A stretch of DNA of 64,000 nt from Tragulus kanchil (taxonomy: Eukaryota > Chordata > Mammalia > Artiodactyla > Tragulidae), in assembly GCA_022376925.1 (NCBI GenBank), contig JAIOJX010000003.1:40409874-40473873 (forward strand). The letters run 5' to 3'. The translations under genes and the position numbers were made by a program. Positions 23,031-34,392 of the stretch are shown piece by piece; the stretch's first letter is position 1; the number at the start of each line of letters is the position of its first letter. Under the pieces are notes generated by a model. That model had not been told where the DNA came from, did not search any database, and saw only the letters and a list, made by a program, of their open reading frames with translations.

Positions 23031-23152
23031 TGATGTTGTTGTTTTTCAGTTGCTAAGTCAAGTCTGACTTTGTGACCCCGTAAACTGCAGCACACCAGGC
23101 TCTACTGTCGTCCACTCTCAACCCAGGTTTGCTCAAATTCATGTCCATTGAT
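23031..23152 (-). mobile_element. BovB 3'-end / Bov-A fragment
   Basis: Antisense BovB tail: 'ttgctaagtcaagtctgac', 'ctgcagcacaccaggc', 'caaattcatgtccattga'. It directly follows the L1 right target-site duplication. Confidence 0.65.
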
Positions 23153-23383
23153 TTACAAAATTAAATGATCACATATAAAGCTACTCCATATTTCATAATT
23201 CCAAGTGAAACAATAGACTGTCCTATGTGAATTTCAGTGAAATATTCATTCTAAACTATTCCACATGAATTTCTATTATCAACTACATTCACCTTTAAAC
23301 ACACTTCTCCAGAGACAAATGTATATATATGAGTATGGTAGATATAGATAGATATAAATAGATACACAAACATATACACAAAG
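23153..23383. other. Unassigned sequence with short GATA-like repeats
   Basis: AT-rich. Imperfect GATA units at about 23338-23365. No other feature recognised. Confidence 0.4.
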
Positions 23384-23721
23384 AGAGACTCTTCAGCTTG
23401 ATGTACAAAAGCATCCTACAGAAAAATTACAAAATGTTTACTGATCTCCAAGTTTTATTGGTAAGTGTCTTGCATGTGTTATAGATGAATATGGTAGTTA
23501 TATTGCTACCAGTCATTATGGTTTTCCTCCTAGCCTCATTTTTCAAATTCACTACAAACTCCACTGGAAGATGATAATTCAAAAAAGTTTAATCACAAAA
23601 TGCAGAACTTTATTATTGTGAGAGGACAAGATGTTGAGTTGCCTCCATTCAGATGATCTTCACTCACTCTTCATTTCAGTAACTCACTCCCCTAGCCCAT
23701 ACTCTGTGTTATGGACTGATT

Positions 23722-24050
23722 TTTTCATTCACTAAGCTGTGTCTGACTCTTTGCGAGCCCGTGAACTGTAGCACACCAGGCTTCCCTGTCCTTCACTATA
23801 TCCCAGAGTTTGCTCAAACTCATGTCCATTGAGTCAGTGATGGCATCCAACAATCTCATTCTCTGTCACCTCCTTCTCCTCCTGCCTTCAATCTTTCCCA
23901 GCATCTGGGTCTTTTCTCATGAGTCAGGTCTTCTCCTCTATTGACCAGAGTATTGGAACTTTAGCATCAGTCATTCCAATGAATATTCAGGGTCGATTTC
24001 TTTAGGACTGACTGGTTTGATCTCTTTTCTGTGCAAGGGACTCTAAGGAG
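23722..24050 (-). mobile_element. BovB 3'-end fragment (left copy)
   Basis: About 330 bp of the BovB 3' end in antisense: 'gtgtctgactctttgcgag', 'ttgagtcagtgatggcatcc', 'cttctcctcctgcc', 'gggtcttttctcatgagtca' and 'gactggtttgatctctt'. It encodes the terminal codons of the ORF and the 3' UTR. Recurs at 24865-25193. Confidence 0.85.
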
Positions 24051-24526
24051 TCTTCCTTGGTGGCTCAGACAGTAAAGAATCTGCCTGCAGGGCTTCCCTG
24101 GTGGTCCAGTGGGTAAGGACACCGCCTTGCAGTGCTAGGGATGCCAGTTCGATCCCTGGCCTGGGAAGATCCCACGTGCCGTGGAGCAGCTGGACCAATG
24201 TGTCCAATTACTGAGTCGGAGCTCTGGAGCGCATGAGTGCAGAGCCAGTGCTCTGCGACAACAGAGGCCACCGTGATGGGAGGCCCACACGGGCCAAAGA
24301 ACAAAGATGGATGAAAATAGAGAAATGAAAGACCAATAGAAGTGGCCCGCCCGCCCCCCTCCCTCCCCACCCCCCCCAAAAATAAGAATCTGCCTGCAAT
24401 GCAGGAGAACCCACTTTGATCCCTGGGTTAGGAAGATCCTCTGGAGAAAATGGCAATCCAGTATTCTTGGTTTGACAACTACATGGACAGAGGAGCCTGG
24501 CAGGCTACAGTCCATGGGTCACAAAC
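24051..24526 (+). mobile_element. Bov-tA SINE interrupted by another SINE (left copy)
   Basis: The head 'cttccttggtggctcagac' to 'aagaatctgcctgca' is at 24053-24089. The rest, from a second 'aagaatctgcctgca' at 24384, runs to 24526 with 'tttgatccctgggttaggaag' and 'ggacagaggagcctggc'. The nested insert occupies 24090-24383. Confidence 0.88.
24090..24383 (+). mobile_element. CHR-type SINE nested in Bov-tA (left copy)
   Basis: Starts 'gggcttccctggtggtcc', has B-box-like 'agttcgatccctgg', body 'ggagctctggagcgcatgag', tail 'gaccaatagaagtggcc', a C-rich tract and a short A tail. The 15-bp target-site duplication 'aagaatctgcctgca' lies at 24075-24089 and 24384-24398, inside the host Bov-tA. So this SINE moved after the Bov-tA was in place. 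Confidence 0.9.
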
Positions 24527-24864
24527 AGAGACTCTTCAGCTTGATGTACAAAAGCATCCTACAGAAAAATTACAAAATGTTTACTGATCTCCAAGTTTTA
24601 TTGGTAAGTGTCTTGCATGTGTTATAGATGAATATGGTAGTTATATTGCTACCAGTCATTATGGTTTTCCTCCTAGCCTCATTTTTCAAATTCACTACAA
24701 ACTCCACTGGAAGATGATAATTCAAAAAAGTTTAATCACAAAATGCAGAACTTTATTATTGTGAGAGGACAAGATGTTGAGTTGCCTCCATTCAGATGAT
24801 CTTCACTCACTCTTCATTTCAGTAACTCACTCCCCTAGCCCATACTCTGTGTTATGGACTGATT

Positions 24865-25193
24865 TTTTCATTCACTAAGCTGTGTCTGACTCTTTGCGAG
24901 CCCGTGAACTGCAGCACACCAGGCTTCCCTGTCCTTCACTATATCCCAGAGTTTGCTCAAACTCATGTCCATTGAGTCAGTGATGGCATCCAACAATCTC
25001 ATTCTCTGTCACCTCCTTCTCCTCCTGCCTTCAATCTTTCCCAGCATCTGGGTCTTTTCTCATGAGTCAGGTCTTCTCCTCTATTGACCAGAGTATTGGA
25101 ACTTTAGCATCAGTCATTCCAATGAATATTCAGGGTCGATTTCTTTAGGACTGACTGGTTTGATCTCTTTTCTGTGCAAGGGACTCTAAGGAG
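24865..25193 (-). mobile_element. BovB 3'-end fragment (right copy)
   Basis: Duplicate of 23722-24050 at offset 1143. Confidence 0.85.
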
Positions 25194-25232
25194 TCTTCCT
25201 TGGTGGCTCAGACAGTAAAGAATCTGCCTGCA

Positions 25233-25526
25233 GGGCTTCCCTGGTGGTCCAGTGGGTAAGGACACCGCCTTGCAGTGCTAGGGATGCCAGTTCGATCCCT
25301 GGCCTGGGAAGATCCCACGTGCCGTGGAGCAGCTGGACCAATGTGTCCAATTACTGAGTCGGAGCTCTGGAGCGCATGAGTGCAGAGCCAGTGCTCTGCG
25401 ACAACAGAGGCCACCGTGATGGGAGGCCCACACGGGCCAAAGAACAAAGATGGATGAAAATAGAGAAATGAAAGACCAATAGAAGTGGCCCGCCTGCTCC
25501 CCTCCCTCCCCAACCTGACCCCCAAA
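25233..25526 (+). mobile_element. CHR-type SINE nested in Bov-tA (right copy)
   Basis: Duplicate of 24090-24383. Its C-rich tract matches the tract of the independent insertion at 1991-2338 (reverse), so this version is more trustworthy than the left copy. The surrounding Bov-tA halves are at 25194-25232 and 25527-25680. Confidence 0.88.
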
Positions 25527-25687
25527 AATAAGAATCTGCCTGCAATGCAGGAGAACCCACTTTGATCCCTGGGTTAGGAAGATCCTCTGGAGAAAATGGC
25601 AATCCAGTATTCTTGGTTTGACAACTACATGGACAGAGGAGCCTGGCAGGCTACAGTCCATGGGTCACAAAGAGTTGGACATAACTG

Positions 25688-26047
25688 ACAGACTGAATTA
25701 TGTCCCTCCAAAATTCATATCTGACCCTTTAACCTACAATGTGACTCTATTTAGGGACATGGCTTTTAAGGTGGTAATTAAGTTAAATGAGGTTGTAAGA
25801 CTGGATCCTAATCCAACAACTCTAGTGTCTTTATAAGAAAAAGAAAAGACACCGAATATACCAGCTCACAAAGGAAAGGCCAGGAGAGGACACAGAGAGA
25901 AGTTAGACTCTAGAAGCCAAGGTGACAGGTCTGGAGAGAAACCAGCCCTGTCTGGATCTTAACACCTTGGCTTCTAGCTTCCAGACCTGCGAAAAATAAA
26001 TTTCTGTTGTTTAAGCCATCCAGTGGGGGTATTTTTGACTAATACAG
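25688..26047 (+). mobile_element. MLT1-type (ERVL-MaLR) solo LTR
   Basis: The order of blocks fits MLT1 LTRs: 'ctgaattatgtccctccaaa', 'gtgactctatttagggac', 'gtaattaagttaaatgagg', 'gtgtctttataagaa', 'ggacacagagagaag', and the end 'aataaatttctgttgtttaa' with 'ctaatacag'. This is an ancient retroviral-like LTR without internal genes and has no coding capacity. Confidence 0.75.
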
Positions 26048-26877
26048 TTGGCATAACTTTTGAAACCATAAAGCACAAAAACTGTTCTTTTGACCACAAC
26101 AGACCAGTCTTCCAACTTACCACTTTTCACCTCCAAGTACTCTTCTCTCCAAGCTTATTTAAGACTCCAGTCCCAAAATGTTGATTTGCATCTCACATTA
26201 ATCTCTCTAGAGCAGTTCATAGTCCAGTCAGTAGGTAGAGAACCCAGCAGGTGACAATTCACAACACATGTTAGCATGTGAGCCCCTGTACCAAGTCTAT
26301 TATTTCCAGCTTTACCAATGACCTCCATGCTATCTATCAATGGATATTTGTTTGATTCTTAACTCACTTGACTTCTCTACAGAATTGTTCTCTCCATCAC
26401 TCCTTATGGAAGCTCTTCTCTTTCCAATATTTTGTAACACTATTCTTTCCTACACTTTATTTTTCTTCTGTTTGAACATTTTTTCTCTGTTTTCCTTTCT
26501 GCCCTCCACAACTCCAGCTGCCCCTTAAATGTGATGCCCCAGGCTCGCAGTTAGCTCTTTTCTCTTCACATCATTATATTCACTTTCTCATTGGATAATC
26601 TCGTCTACCTCCATGCCCTCAAGAATGATGCATATACTCACATTTCCCCAATGTGCACCCCATCTTTAATCTTTGATTTCTCATGTACCCTCTAAACAGA
26701 GATATAATTGTCTTTTCTGTCTAAATATTCTAGGAACATTCAAATGTAACTTCTGCTAGACTGAACCTAGCATATATGCATGAAATCTTTTTCATCAATG
26801 AACAAACAATTCATCCATTTGTCAGTACTAGAAAGCACAAACTGTCCTACCTAGTGGCTTCCATTTTCTCTTTGCTA

Positions 26878-26915
<38 letters not shown>

Positions 26916-26935
26916 CCTCGCACACACACACACAT
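26878..26935 (+). repeat. (CT)n(CA)n microsatellite
   Basis: About 33 bases of CT repeats with one TT interruption, then CCCTCG and seven CA units. Confidence 0.9.
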
Positions 26936-27309
26936 ATCACTAGCGAATACCATTGAGTTCCTTCTTAAAATTTCTCATATCCATTTAATTTTCCCAAGCC
27001 CCATGGTCTCAATGGTTTCTGTCCTGGATGATGATGTTAGTCAGCAATGCTGGGTACTTTTATTTCTTATCAAACTCCCACCTCAAGACATTTTCTCTCT
27101 AGATGAATGAACATGTTTGTAAAGCAGAAATAAAAATAGAGACATAGAAAACAAACATAGGATACCAACGAGGAAAAGGGGGTAGGGTAGATTGGGCAAT
27201 TGGGATTGGCATATATACACTACTATGTATAAAATAGGTAACGAATGAGAACATACTGTATAGCACAGGGAACTCTACTCAGTGCTCTCTAGTGCCCTCT
27301 TGGGGTATA

Positions 27310-27562
27310 GAAGATATCCAGGAATTGAACCAGGTCGGAAAGATCCTGGAGAAGGGATAGGCTGCCCACTCCAGGATTCTTGGGCTTCCCTGGTGACTCA
27401 GACGGTAAGGATTCTGCCTGCAATGTGGGAGAGCTGGGTTGAGAACATCTCCTGGAGAAGAGAAAGGCTATCCATTCCAGTGTTTTTGCCTGGAGAAATC
27501 TATGGATTGTCCACGGGTCACAGAGTTGGACACGGCTAAGCGATTCAACTTTCACTTTTCAC
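27310..27562 (+). mobile_element. Bov-tA SINE dimer, 5'-truncated
   Basis: A first body fragment 'agatcctggagaagggatag' is followed by the head 'ttccctggtgactcagacgg' and a full body ending 'cacggctaagcgattcaac'. Same dimer type as at 3112-3420. Confidence 0.85.
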
Positions 27563-28609
27563 TTCATTTCTCTACCATCTTCTATACCCGAAGAGGTAAT
27601 CTCTTCTTACTGCAGCTCCTACCTTTTCTCCTCTGTGACTTCCCATTTGGTTCAGCTTCTGATAATAGTTATAAAGCAGGAAGACCTTCCTACCATATGG
27701 TCTCCTGGGTGCTTTACCATCCTTTGCTAATTCCCTTAACCTTGCTCACACCCCTGTAATGGGTCCCTCAGTAATCTGTCTACAGTTAGCTAGCCCCTTG
27801 AAAGTGCTGTCTCTTTCCTGCCAAGACTCCAGCTGAACCTCAAGCTAGCTTGTATCCCCAGTTCCAGCCCATTCCCATACATCCAATGTTATAGGTAGAC
27901 CAATAGAGCTCAGTCACAAATCTGATGATGTTCAAGGGGTGAACACCACCTACAGTGGTGTTCGAATTAAAGTCCACATCCCTTGGCTTAGCCTACAAAG
28001 CACGCAATGATTTGATCATGTCTATCATCCAATCTCATCTTCCACATCACTCTTTCCTTCTGTAAGTTGAAAACAATATGCTCTTCTTCAAACAAACCAT
28101 GCTCATCATTCCTCCTTTCCTTTCCATTCTGTTTTAACATAATGCTTTACTCTCTCTTTAGCTAGCTCACTTCTATTTTATAAAAACTCAGCTCAAATGC
28201 CCCCTTTTCTGGGGTCTTCTAGTCTCATGGAGATGCCCACCAATGTACATATACCTGTTGTGTTTTTATCAGACTTTAGTAGTAATTGTGAATTAATGTT
28301 GTCTCTGTCCTCCCTCATATAAAAAACCTTGAGAGAAGGGAATGTGACTCTTACCCTGTAGATCCTAGAAAGATTTTCTCCAGAAACTTACCTGTATCTT
28401 GGGCATGTATTGGGTAACCACACACTTGGTGTTGAAACTCTTGACTGGTAGGTATGTCCCTCCTTTCAGCAGAGATAAAATAGAAAGGGTTCTCTCACTA
28501 TCAAAAATGTTCTTAATCTCTCAAAACTCTAATCTGGGGCCTTAAATCATCAATATTACTCTTCATAATTGGAAAATGATCACTAGTTATTCTTCCCGGA
28601 CCAGAATAT

Positions 28610-28828
28610 GTGTGATAAGTCTCTTCAGTCATGTCCGATTCTTTATGACCCCAGGGACTATAGCCCACCAGGCTCCTCTTTCCATGGGCTTCTCCAGGCA
28701 AAAATACTGGAGTGAGTTACCATTCACTTTTCAGGAGATCTTCTCAACCCAGGAGTCGAGCACACATCTCTTACATCTCCTGCATTGACAGGCAGGTTCT
28801 TTACCACTAGCACCACCCAGGAAGCCCA
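28610..28828 (-). mobile_element. Bov-tA SINE
   Basis: Antisense, full: 'cagtcatgtccgattcttta' body end at left, 'aaaatactggagtgagtta' in the middle, tRNA-like head 'aggttctttaccactagcac' and 'cccaggaagccc' at right. Confidence 0.85.
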
Positions 28829-29479
28829 GAATCTAAGAAATAATAAAGAAGGGAGATCATATTCTCAGCAGCCACTCCTTCTCTTGCAATAGATCAGTTG
28901 ACCTCCTTCCAAGGCACATGACTGAGAACAGATGTCTAGGGGGTCTCCCAGTTGAACAGGCTTTGCACCAGACATGGATTTCTCAGTTCGTCTTTATGGA
29001 AATGTATACCGTGTGTAAGTGTGTGTGTGTGTGTGATTGTGGATGTACTTATTTTTAAGGGACCAGAGAGTCAAGTTCTTAGGAGAACAAGCATGAGATT
29101 CTAAAAAAGACACTGATTCAGTCATACCTGTCACTTCCTGGTCCTTGTCTAAAGTCCTAAATTTAAGACAAGGAGACAGAGAGACAGACAAACTAACAGA
29201 CAGAGGCAAAAACAAAAACAAAAAAGGCAGACAGAAAGAAAGGTCGACTCTCATTAGTAACGTGATATTATTGTCACCTCCTGAATGAGCAATCCAATTG
29301 CAAAAAAACCTCCCTCTTTCTATAAAAACATCACCTTTCCCTACATCAAGGTTCTGCCTCAGGTGGTAGAAATGGAGGCAGAGGGGACACAGGATTGCTA
29401 ACCATGGCCTGCCACTTTCACTCAAGTCACTGAAAGCTCCTCACCCCCTCAAACTGTGCACAAGGTTTGGGTTTGTAAA
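28829..29479. other. Unassigned sequence with a short (TG)n
   Basis: A TG repeat lies at 29013-29034. A 143-codon minus-strand frame (29425-28994) is rich in Leu, Ser and Pro and runs through the TG repeat, so I do not regard it as a gene. Confidence 0.45.
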
Positions 29480-31676
29480 TCACCATGGCAATAATCACGA
29501 CACAAATAACTCATAGAGTTCAGTCAGAACAGCGCTAATGATGAAAATGAATGAGGAAGCATGGGCTTTGTGCACTACTTCCAACTACTCTGCTCAAAAT
29601 AAATAAAGCACTTGTGCTTTCTTGGATCTGTGGGTGCTGGCCCTTTTGTGCCAAGAGAGAATAAGGATAGAAGAAGTATGTTACTGAGTCAAGCATAGTT
29701 TCAAAATAAGACATACGGCCTGAAGAGAAACAGGAGAAAGCAGAACTGCTTCAATAAAAATAAGCTTAAATTTTTTTTTAAAAAAAAAGTCCATGTTTAA
29801 AAGAAAAAAAAGAAAATCTCCTGACAGGTTAGAGTTAAATATAAAATTGGTGGCTATTAACCATTTCCTAGTCCAACAAGCCTAGGAAATGGTTAATAAT
29901 GTTGTGTAAGTTCTGTCATGATAGCATGAACTAGGAGAAGTCAGTCTTCCAATATTCTGGCAAAAGCCTGAGAAAGAACCAACAGAGGTTTTCACTCAGC
30001 ACCTTAAAAGCCTGTCTTATCCTTGGGGTTTCTGCAGCCAATGAAAGTTTGTCATGATGATGTAATGCTCCTGAGTTGTGCTTCAGCACCGGTGTGTGGT
30101 CACCGGATACCATGCCTGAGATATAGGTAAGTTTCTGAATCAAATCTTTCTTTCCAGCCTGTTCCCCTGCTTAAACTAATTTCAGCAGAGATCATTTGTT
30201 TCTGGTCTATTTTACTATCTCTGAACAATTTCTTTTTGTCATGTGGGCTAGGGTGATTATAGGATTGTAAAGACAGCTGGTAAACAAAATGATGGGATCT
30301 TAGAGTCAATTTTCCTCTGTTATTAGTAGGAAGGCTTTTACTCCTCAGCAATTTGTCATCATCTCAGAGGGGAAGAGCAGCAAACAGGGTCATGTTTTAT
30401 TTGTTAAGGGAGTCCTGGTCATTTAACAAACATGTTTTACTAGAAAGATGTTTTCAGGGAGATGGGAAAGGTTTCTTTTCAAAGATTCACACTGAATTTG
30501 ATTTATTAAGTGAGCCCCAGTGAACAACAAGCAAAGAAGAAAGTTTCAATGTTTTGAATTCATAGGTCTCAAAGTTCACCATGGCAATAATCACGACACA
30601 AATAACTCATAGAGTTCAGTCAGAACAGCGCTAATGATGAAAATGAATGAGGAAGCATGGGCTTTGTGCACTACTTCCAACTACTCTGCTCAAAATAAAT
30701 AAAGCACTTGTGCTTTCTTGGATCTGTGGGTGCTGGCCCTTTTGTGCCAAGAGAGAATAAGGATAGAAGAAGTATGTTACTGAGTCAAGCATAGTTTCAA
30801 AATAAGACATACGGCCTGAAGAGAAACAGGAGAAAGCAGAACTGCTTCAATAAAAATAAGCTTAAATTTTTTTTTAAAAAAAAAGTCCATGTTTAAAAGA
30901 AAAAAAAGAAAATCTCCTGACAGGTTAGAGTTAAATATAAAATTGGTGGCTATTAACCATTTCCTAGTCCAACAAGCCTAGGAAATGGTTAATAATGTTG
31001 TGTAAGTTCTGTCATGATAGCATGAACTAGGAGAAGTCAGTCTTCCAATATTCTGGCAAAAGCCTGAGAAAGAACCAACAGAGGTTTTCACTCAGCACCT
31101 TAAAAGCCTGTCTTATCCTTGGGGTTTCTGCAGCCAATGAAAGTTTGTCATGATGATGTAATGCTCCTGAGTTGTGCTTCAGCACCGGGTGTGTGGTCAC
31201 CGGATACCATGCCTGAGATATAGGTAAGTTTCTGAATCAAATCTTTCTTTCCAGCCTGTTCCCCTGCTTAAACTAATTTCAGCAGAGATCATTTGTTTCT
31301 GGTCTATTTTACTATCTCTGAACAATTTCTTTTTGTCATGTGGGCTAGGGTGATTATAGGATTGTAAAGACAGCTGGTAAACAAAATGATGGGATCTTAG
31401 AGTCAATTTTCCTCTGTTATTAGTAGGAAGGCTTTTACTCCTCAGCAATTTGTCATCATCTCAGAGGGGAAGAGCAGCAAACAGGGTCATGTTTTATTTG
31501 TTAAGGGAGTCCTGGTCATTTAACAAACATGTTTTACTAGAAAGATGTTTTCAGGGAGATGGGAAAGGTTTCTTTTCAAAGATTCACACTGAATTTGATT
31601 TATTAAGTGAGCCCCAGTGAACAACAAGCAAAGAAGAAAGTTTCAATGTTTATTTGAAGGAGAGAATTCATAGGTC
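29480..31676 (+). repeat. Tandem duplication H (about 1.09 kb x2)
   Basis: Copy 1 is 29480-30568, copy 2 is 30576-31676. Copy 1 lacks one G near 30090 ('caccggtg' against 'caccgggtg') and 13 bases near its right end. The unit is otherwise unassigned DNA with an A-rich stretch and a hairpin (see that entry). 83-codon frames at 30100-30351 and 31197-31448 are identical shadows of each other and not supported as genes. Confidence 0.92.
29855..29898. repeat. 17-bp perfect inverted repeat (hairpin), left copy
   Basis: 'tattaaccatttcctag' at 29855-29871 pairs with its exact reverse complement at 29882-29898. The loop is 10 bases. The same hairpin is at 30951-30994 through duplication H. Function unknown. 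It is not a terminator in a mammalian genome. Confidence 0.75.
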
Positions 31677-32828
31677 CTGTTCCCAAAAAGTTTAATATCC
31701 TAGACAGAGAAAGAGAGAGGAAAAGGCAGCACATTGTTTTTCCTCAATTTTAATTAGTTAAAACAATTCAGAAAGAAAGGAAAAAGCTGAAGATTTAGTA
31801 ACCTGTAATAGCCTAGTTATATAAAGTTAAATGAAGAAGAGTTAAATATAAATGACTAAGCCAATTCCAATACAAGACTGTGCAAGATACTTTTCTATGT
31901 ATGCACCATTTTAAAATTAAGAGTTTTTCAAAAATATGTAATCAGCACAGCTAATGATAATGTAGTTCTTTATTTTCTCTCCATAACCTCTGCAGATGTG
32001 GAAATTTTAAAAGAATTCTTACTAATACCAGCCAAGCTATGTATATTCCAGTAATATGAATTACAGAAAACAGTTATCCAGATAATTCGACCTTTTTTAA
32101 AAATTTCAAGACTGCTACTGGGGAAAAAAAGAATGAGTTATAGGGAGAGGATCATTGGGAGGGTAAGAATTTAATAATATGTTCCCAGAGACACTGGTTG
32201 AATTGCCCAGATAATTAGTCATTCTTTACCTTAACTCTGATTGTATAGACACAGACTCTGAGAAGAGCATCTAAAATAAAAGTGTGGATATTGCTTTAAT
32301 TAGTTCTCTTATAATTACATGGAGATTAATTTTCACTCTGAGTTTCAAATCACAGAAATCAAATAAAAAGTTTATTGAGTGCTTAAAAAAATAAAAATAT
32401 AAAAAAGAATTATCATCAGTTATGAGGAATGGCAGAAAATGTGAAACACTGTAGAATTTCTAACAGAAAAAATATTTTTTCTTATTTTATAAGACATGAT
32501 GTGTGATAGGAACTGTTGCATATTTTCTTTTATTAAACCTTCTCAGCTCTATAGTTTGAAAGCTACTCTACTCTACCTTCAGCTGAATTTATCAATTACA
32601 CATCATTTTCCCGCCAAAGAACTTGGTCATCTCTCCACCATACTTCCTAAATGGTTACAAGATACTCGCCCCTTACATGAAATTATCCTGTTCTCTTTTG
32701 TTCCATAGTCAACTCATTTTTCTCTCAGCTTACGGACTGAAATCCCAGACATTTAGTTCACAAAATAAGCCTTATATAAATTTTAAAATGTACTAGTCAG
32801 CATAATGTTAAATGACTCATGTTAACTG

Positions 32829-32879
<51 letters not shown>

Positions 32880-34195
32880 GTATATATATATATATTATTA
32901 CTCTGGTGCAGTAATTGGTACTGACACTTGGGACTTAACAGATAAAATTCCATACTTTAGTAGTATTTTGTGTTCTCCACTATCCACTCTAAACAAGGAA
33001 CCAAAGCGGCAACAAGAAGGGGTTCGGGCTCCTGCTCTAGAACTGAGAGAATGAGTAAAAGGTGCTTTAGAATCACTGACAGAAGGAGAAAGCATTTCCA
33101 AGAGAGGGAAACAGAATGGGTAGGTGGAGAACCCTGAGAACAATAGGGGATTCCCTGGCTTCTGATATGGAATCTGGTTTGGGACCTTGGTCTATACTGA
33201 AAGCTGAGTTCTTCATCACAGAGCTCTGGGGCAGTAGACTTTCCTCATTCGACTTGGGATCCCAGGGCTCTCAGCACCTAGCTAGAAGCAGAAAGGGCAT
33301 CCATGTAGAATGAAACAAGCGTGTTAGTTGTCTAGTGGGCCTTCAGTGGGCCTTCAGATTCTGCTTGATCTCTTTTATCCTCACTCTGAGATGCAAAGAT
33401 GCAGGAAAAAAAAAAAATTTTTTTAAACTCTGTCTCATAAGGAAGATACCTTCAAGAAAGTCCTCAGGATGTGATCTGAGTGGGAACCAGGGACCAGGAG
33501 CATGCCCTTGTGATTCATTTTGAGGACAGAGTAGACCTCAGAAAGGACAATCCAGAGTAGATTTCCTTGTGCTCATAGGATCAGATTGGTTCAGTCTGAT
33601 TCTAGCATTCCTGGGGTCAGAAGGTCATATCTATTCAAAAGGCAACCTAGAGGATTTGTAAGTTCCCAAAGTCCAGGAACTCCGAAAGAAACTTTGGTTG
33701 AGAAAAACCACTAAATCTACTATGGCGTTCCACTGTATATAATAAAGTAGGTGCCATTTGATTTTAAGAACTAAGTTTTAAAATACCTCCCCTTCCATTT
33801 CAACCCCTAAGCATTTTTCCATTAAGTAATAGCATCTTCCATAGCTGGAAATGGTCTATGCTCGTTTAGTTTTTTCCTTACACTCTTCAGTGGTGAGAGA
33901 GGCATATTGGAGCCACTGTCAGAAGGAAAGAATGATGATAAGCAAGGAGAAAAAAGAGTCAACCATACCTCCCCAGTGTGGATATTGGGAGCTAGTGCAC
34001 TCTCTAATGCATAGGAAATTTAAATGTGGGAGTATGAGTGAAGAGGAAGGATAAAGACTTAATAGTTGTGCTTGATTATAATTCCACAGTGAAGGTTCAG
34101 AGGGCACCTACCAGGTGCCAAGCATGAAATGAGATGCCGGATACACAAAGGAGAAGCCGTCTTTTCTATCCCACAAAAGCTTTCAATTTCCCATG
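31677..34195. other. AT-rich sequence, no recognised gene
   Basis: Apart from the TA microsatellite (own entry), I see no repeat or coding feature. Short frames (up to 83 codons) have no family resemblance. Confidence 0.45.
32831..32895 (+). repeat. (TA)n microsatellite
   Basis: About 65 bases of TA repeats with two TATG interruptions. Confidence 0.93.
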
Positions 34196-34392
34196 AATTG
34201 CTTAGTGGCTCAGGCGGTAGAGAACCCGACTGCAAAGTGGGAGACCTGGGTTCAGTCCCTGGGTTTGGAAGATACAGCTACCCACTCCAGTATTCTTACC
34301 TGGACAATTCCATGGACAGAGGAGCCTGGCAGGCTACAGTCTATGGGCTCTCAAAGAGTCAGACGTGACTGAGTGACTTTCAATTCACTTCA
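34196..34392 (+). mobile_element. Bov-tA SINE
   Basis: Head 'ttagtggctcaggcggtag', B-box-like 'ggttcagtccctgg', body 'actccagtattcttacctgg', 'ggacagaggagcctggcagg', tail 'cgtgactgagtgac'. Confidence 0.85.

Larger units (their letters stand above)
23384..25671 (+). repeat. Tandem duplication G (about 1.14 kb x2)
   Basis: Copy 1 is 23384-24525 and copy 2 is 24527-25671. Each contains single-copy DNA, a BovB fragment and a Bov-tA split by a CHR-type SINE. The copies differ in the C-rich tract of the SINE (24346-24378 against 25488-25517) and at one base near 23769/24912. Confidence 0.92.
26340..28350 (+). mobile_element. Ancient L2-like LINE remnant
   Basis: Degenerate sequence whose block order recalls the mammalian L2 3' half: 'ggataatctcgtctacctcc' near 26594, a block near 27988 like 'cctacaaagcacgcaatgatt', 'ctcagctcaaatgccccct' near 28188, and a polyadenylation-side stretch to about 28345. 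Interrupted by a CT/CA microsatellite and a Bov-tA. No frame survives. The 5' half of this call is less sure than the part after 27960. Confidence 0.45.

Noticed and set aside
22405..23067. 220-codon endonuclease-like frame as a host gene
   Set aside because: Its motifs and position just after ORF1 identify it as L1 ORF2. The last residues run into flanking DNA.
23338..23365. GATA microsatellite
   Set aside because: Only a few imperfect units; noted in the interval entry rather than called.
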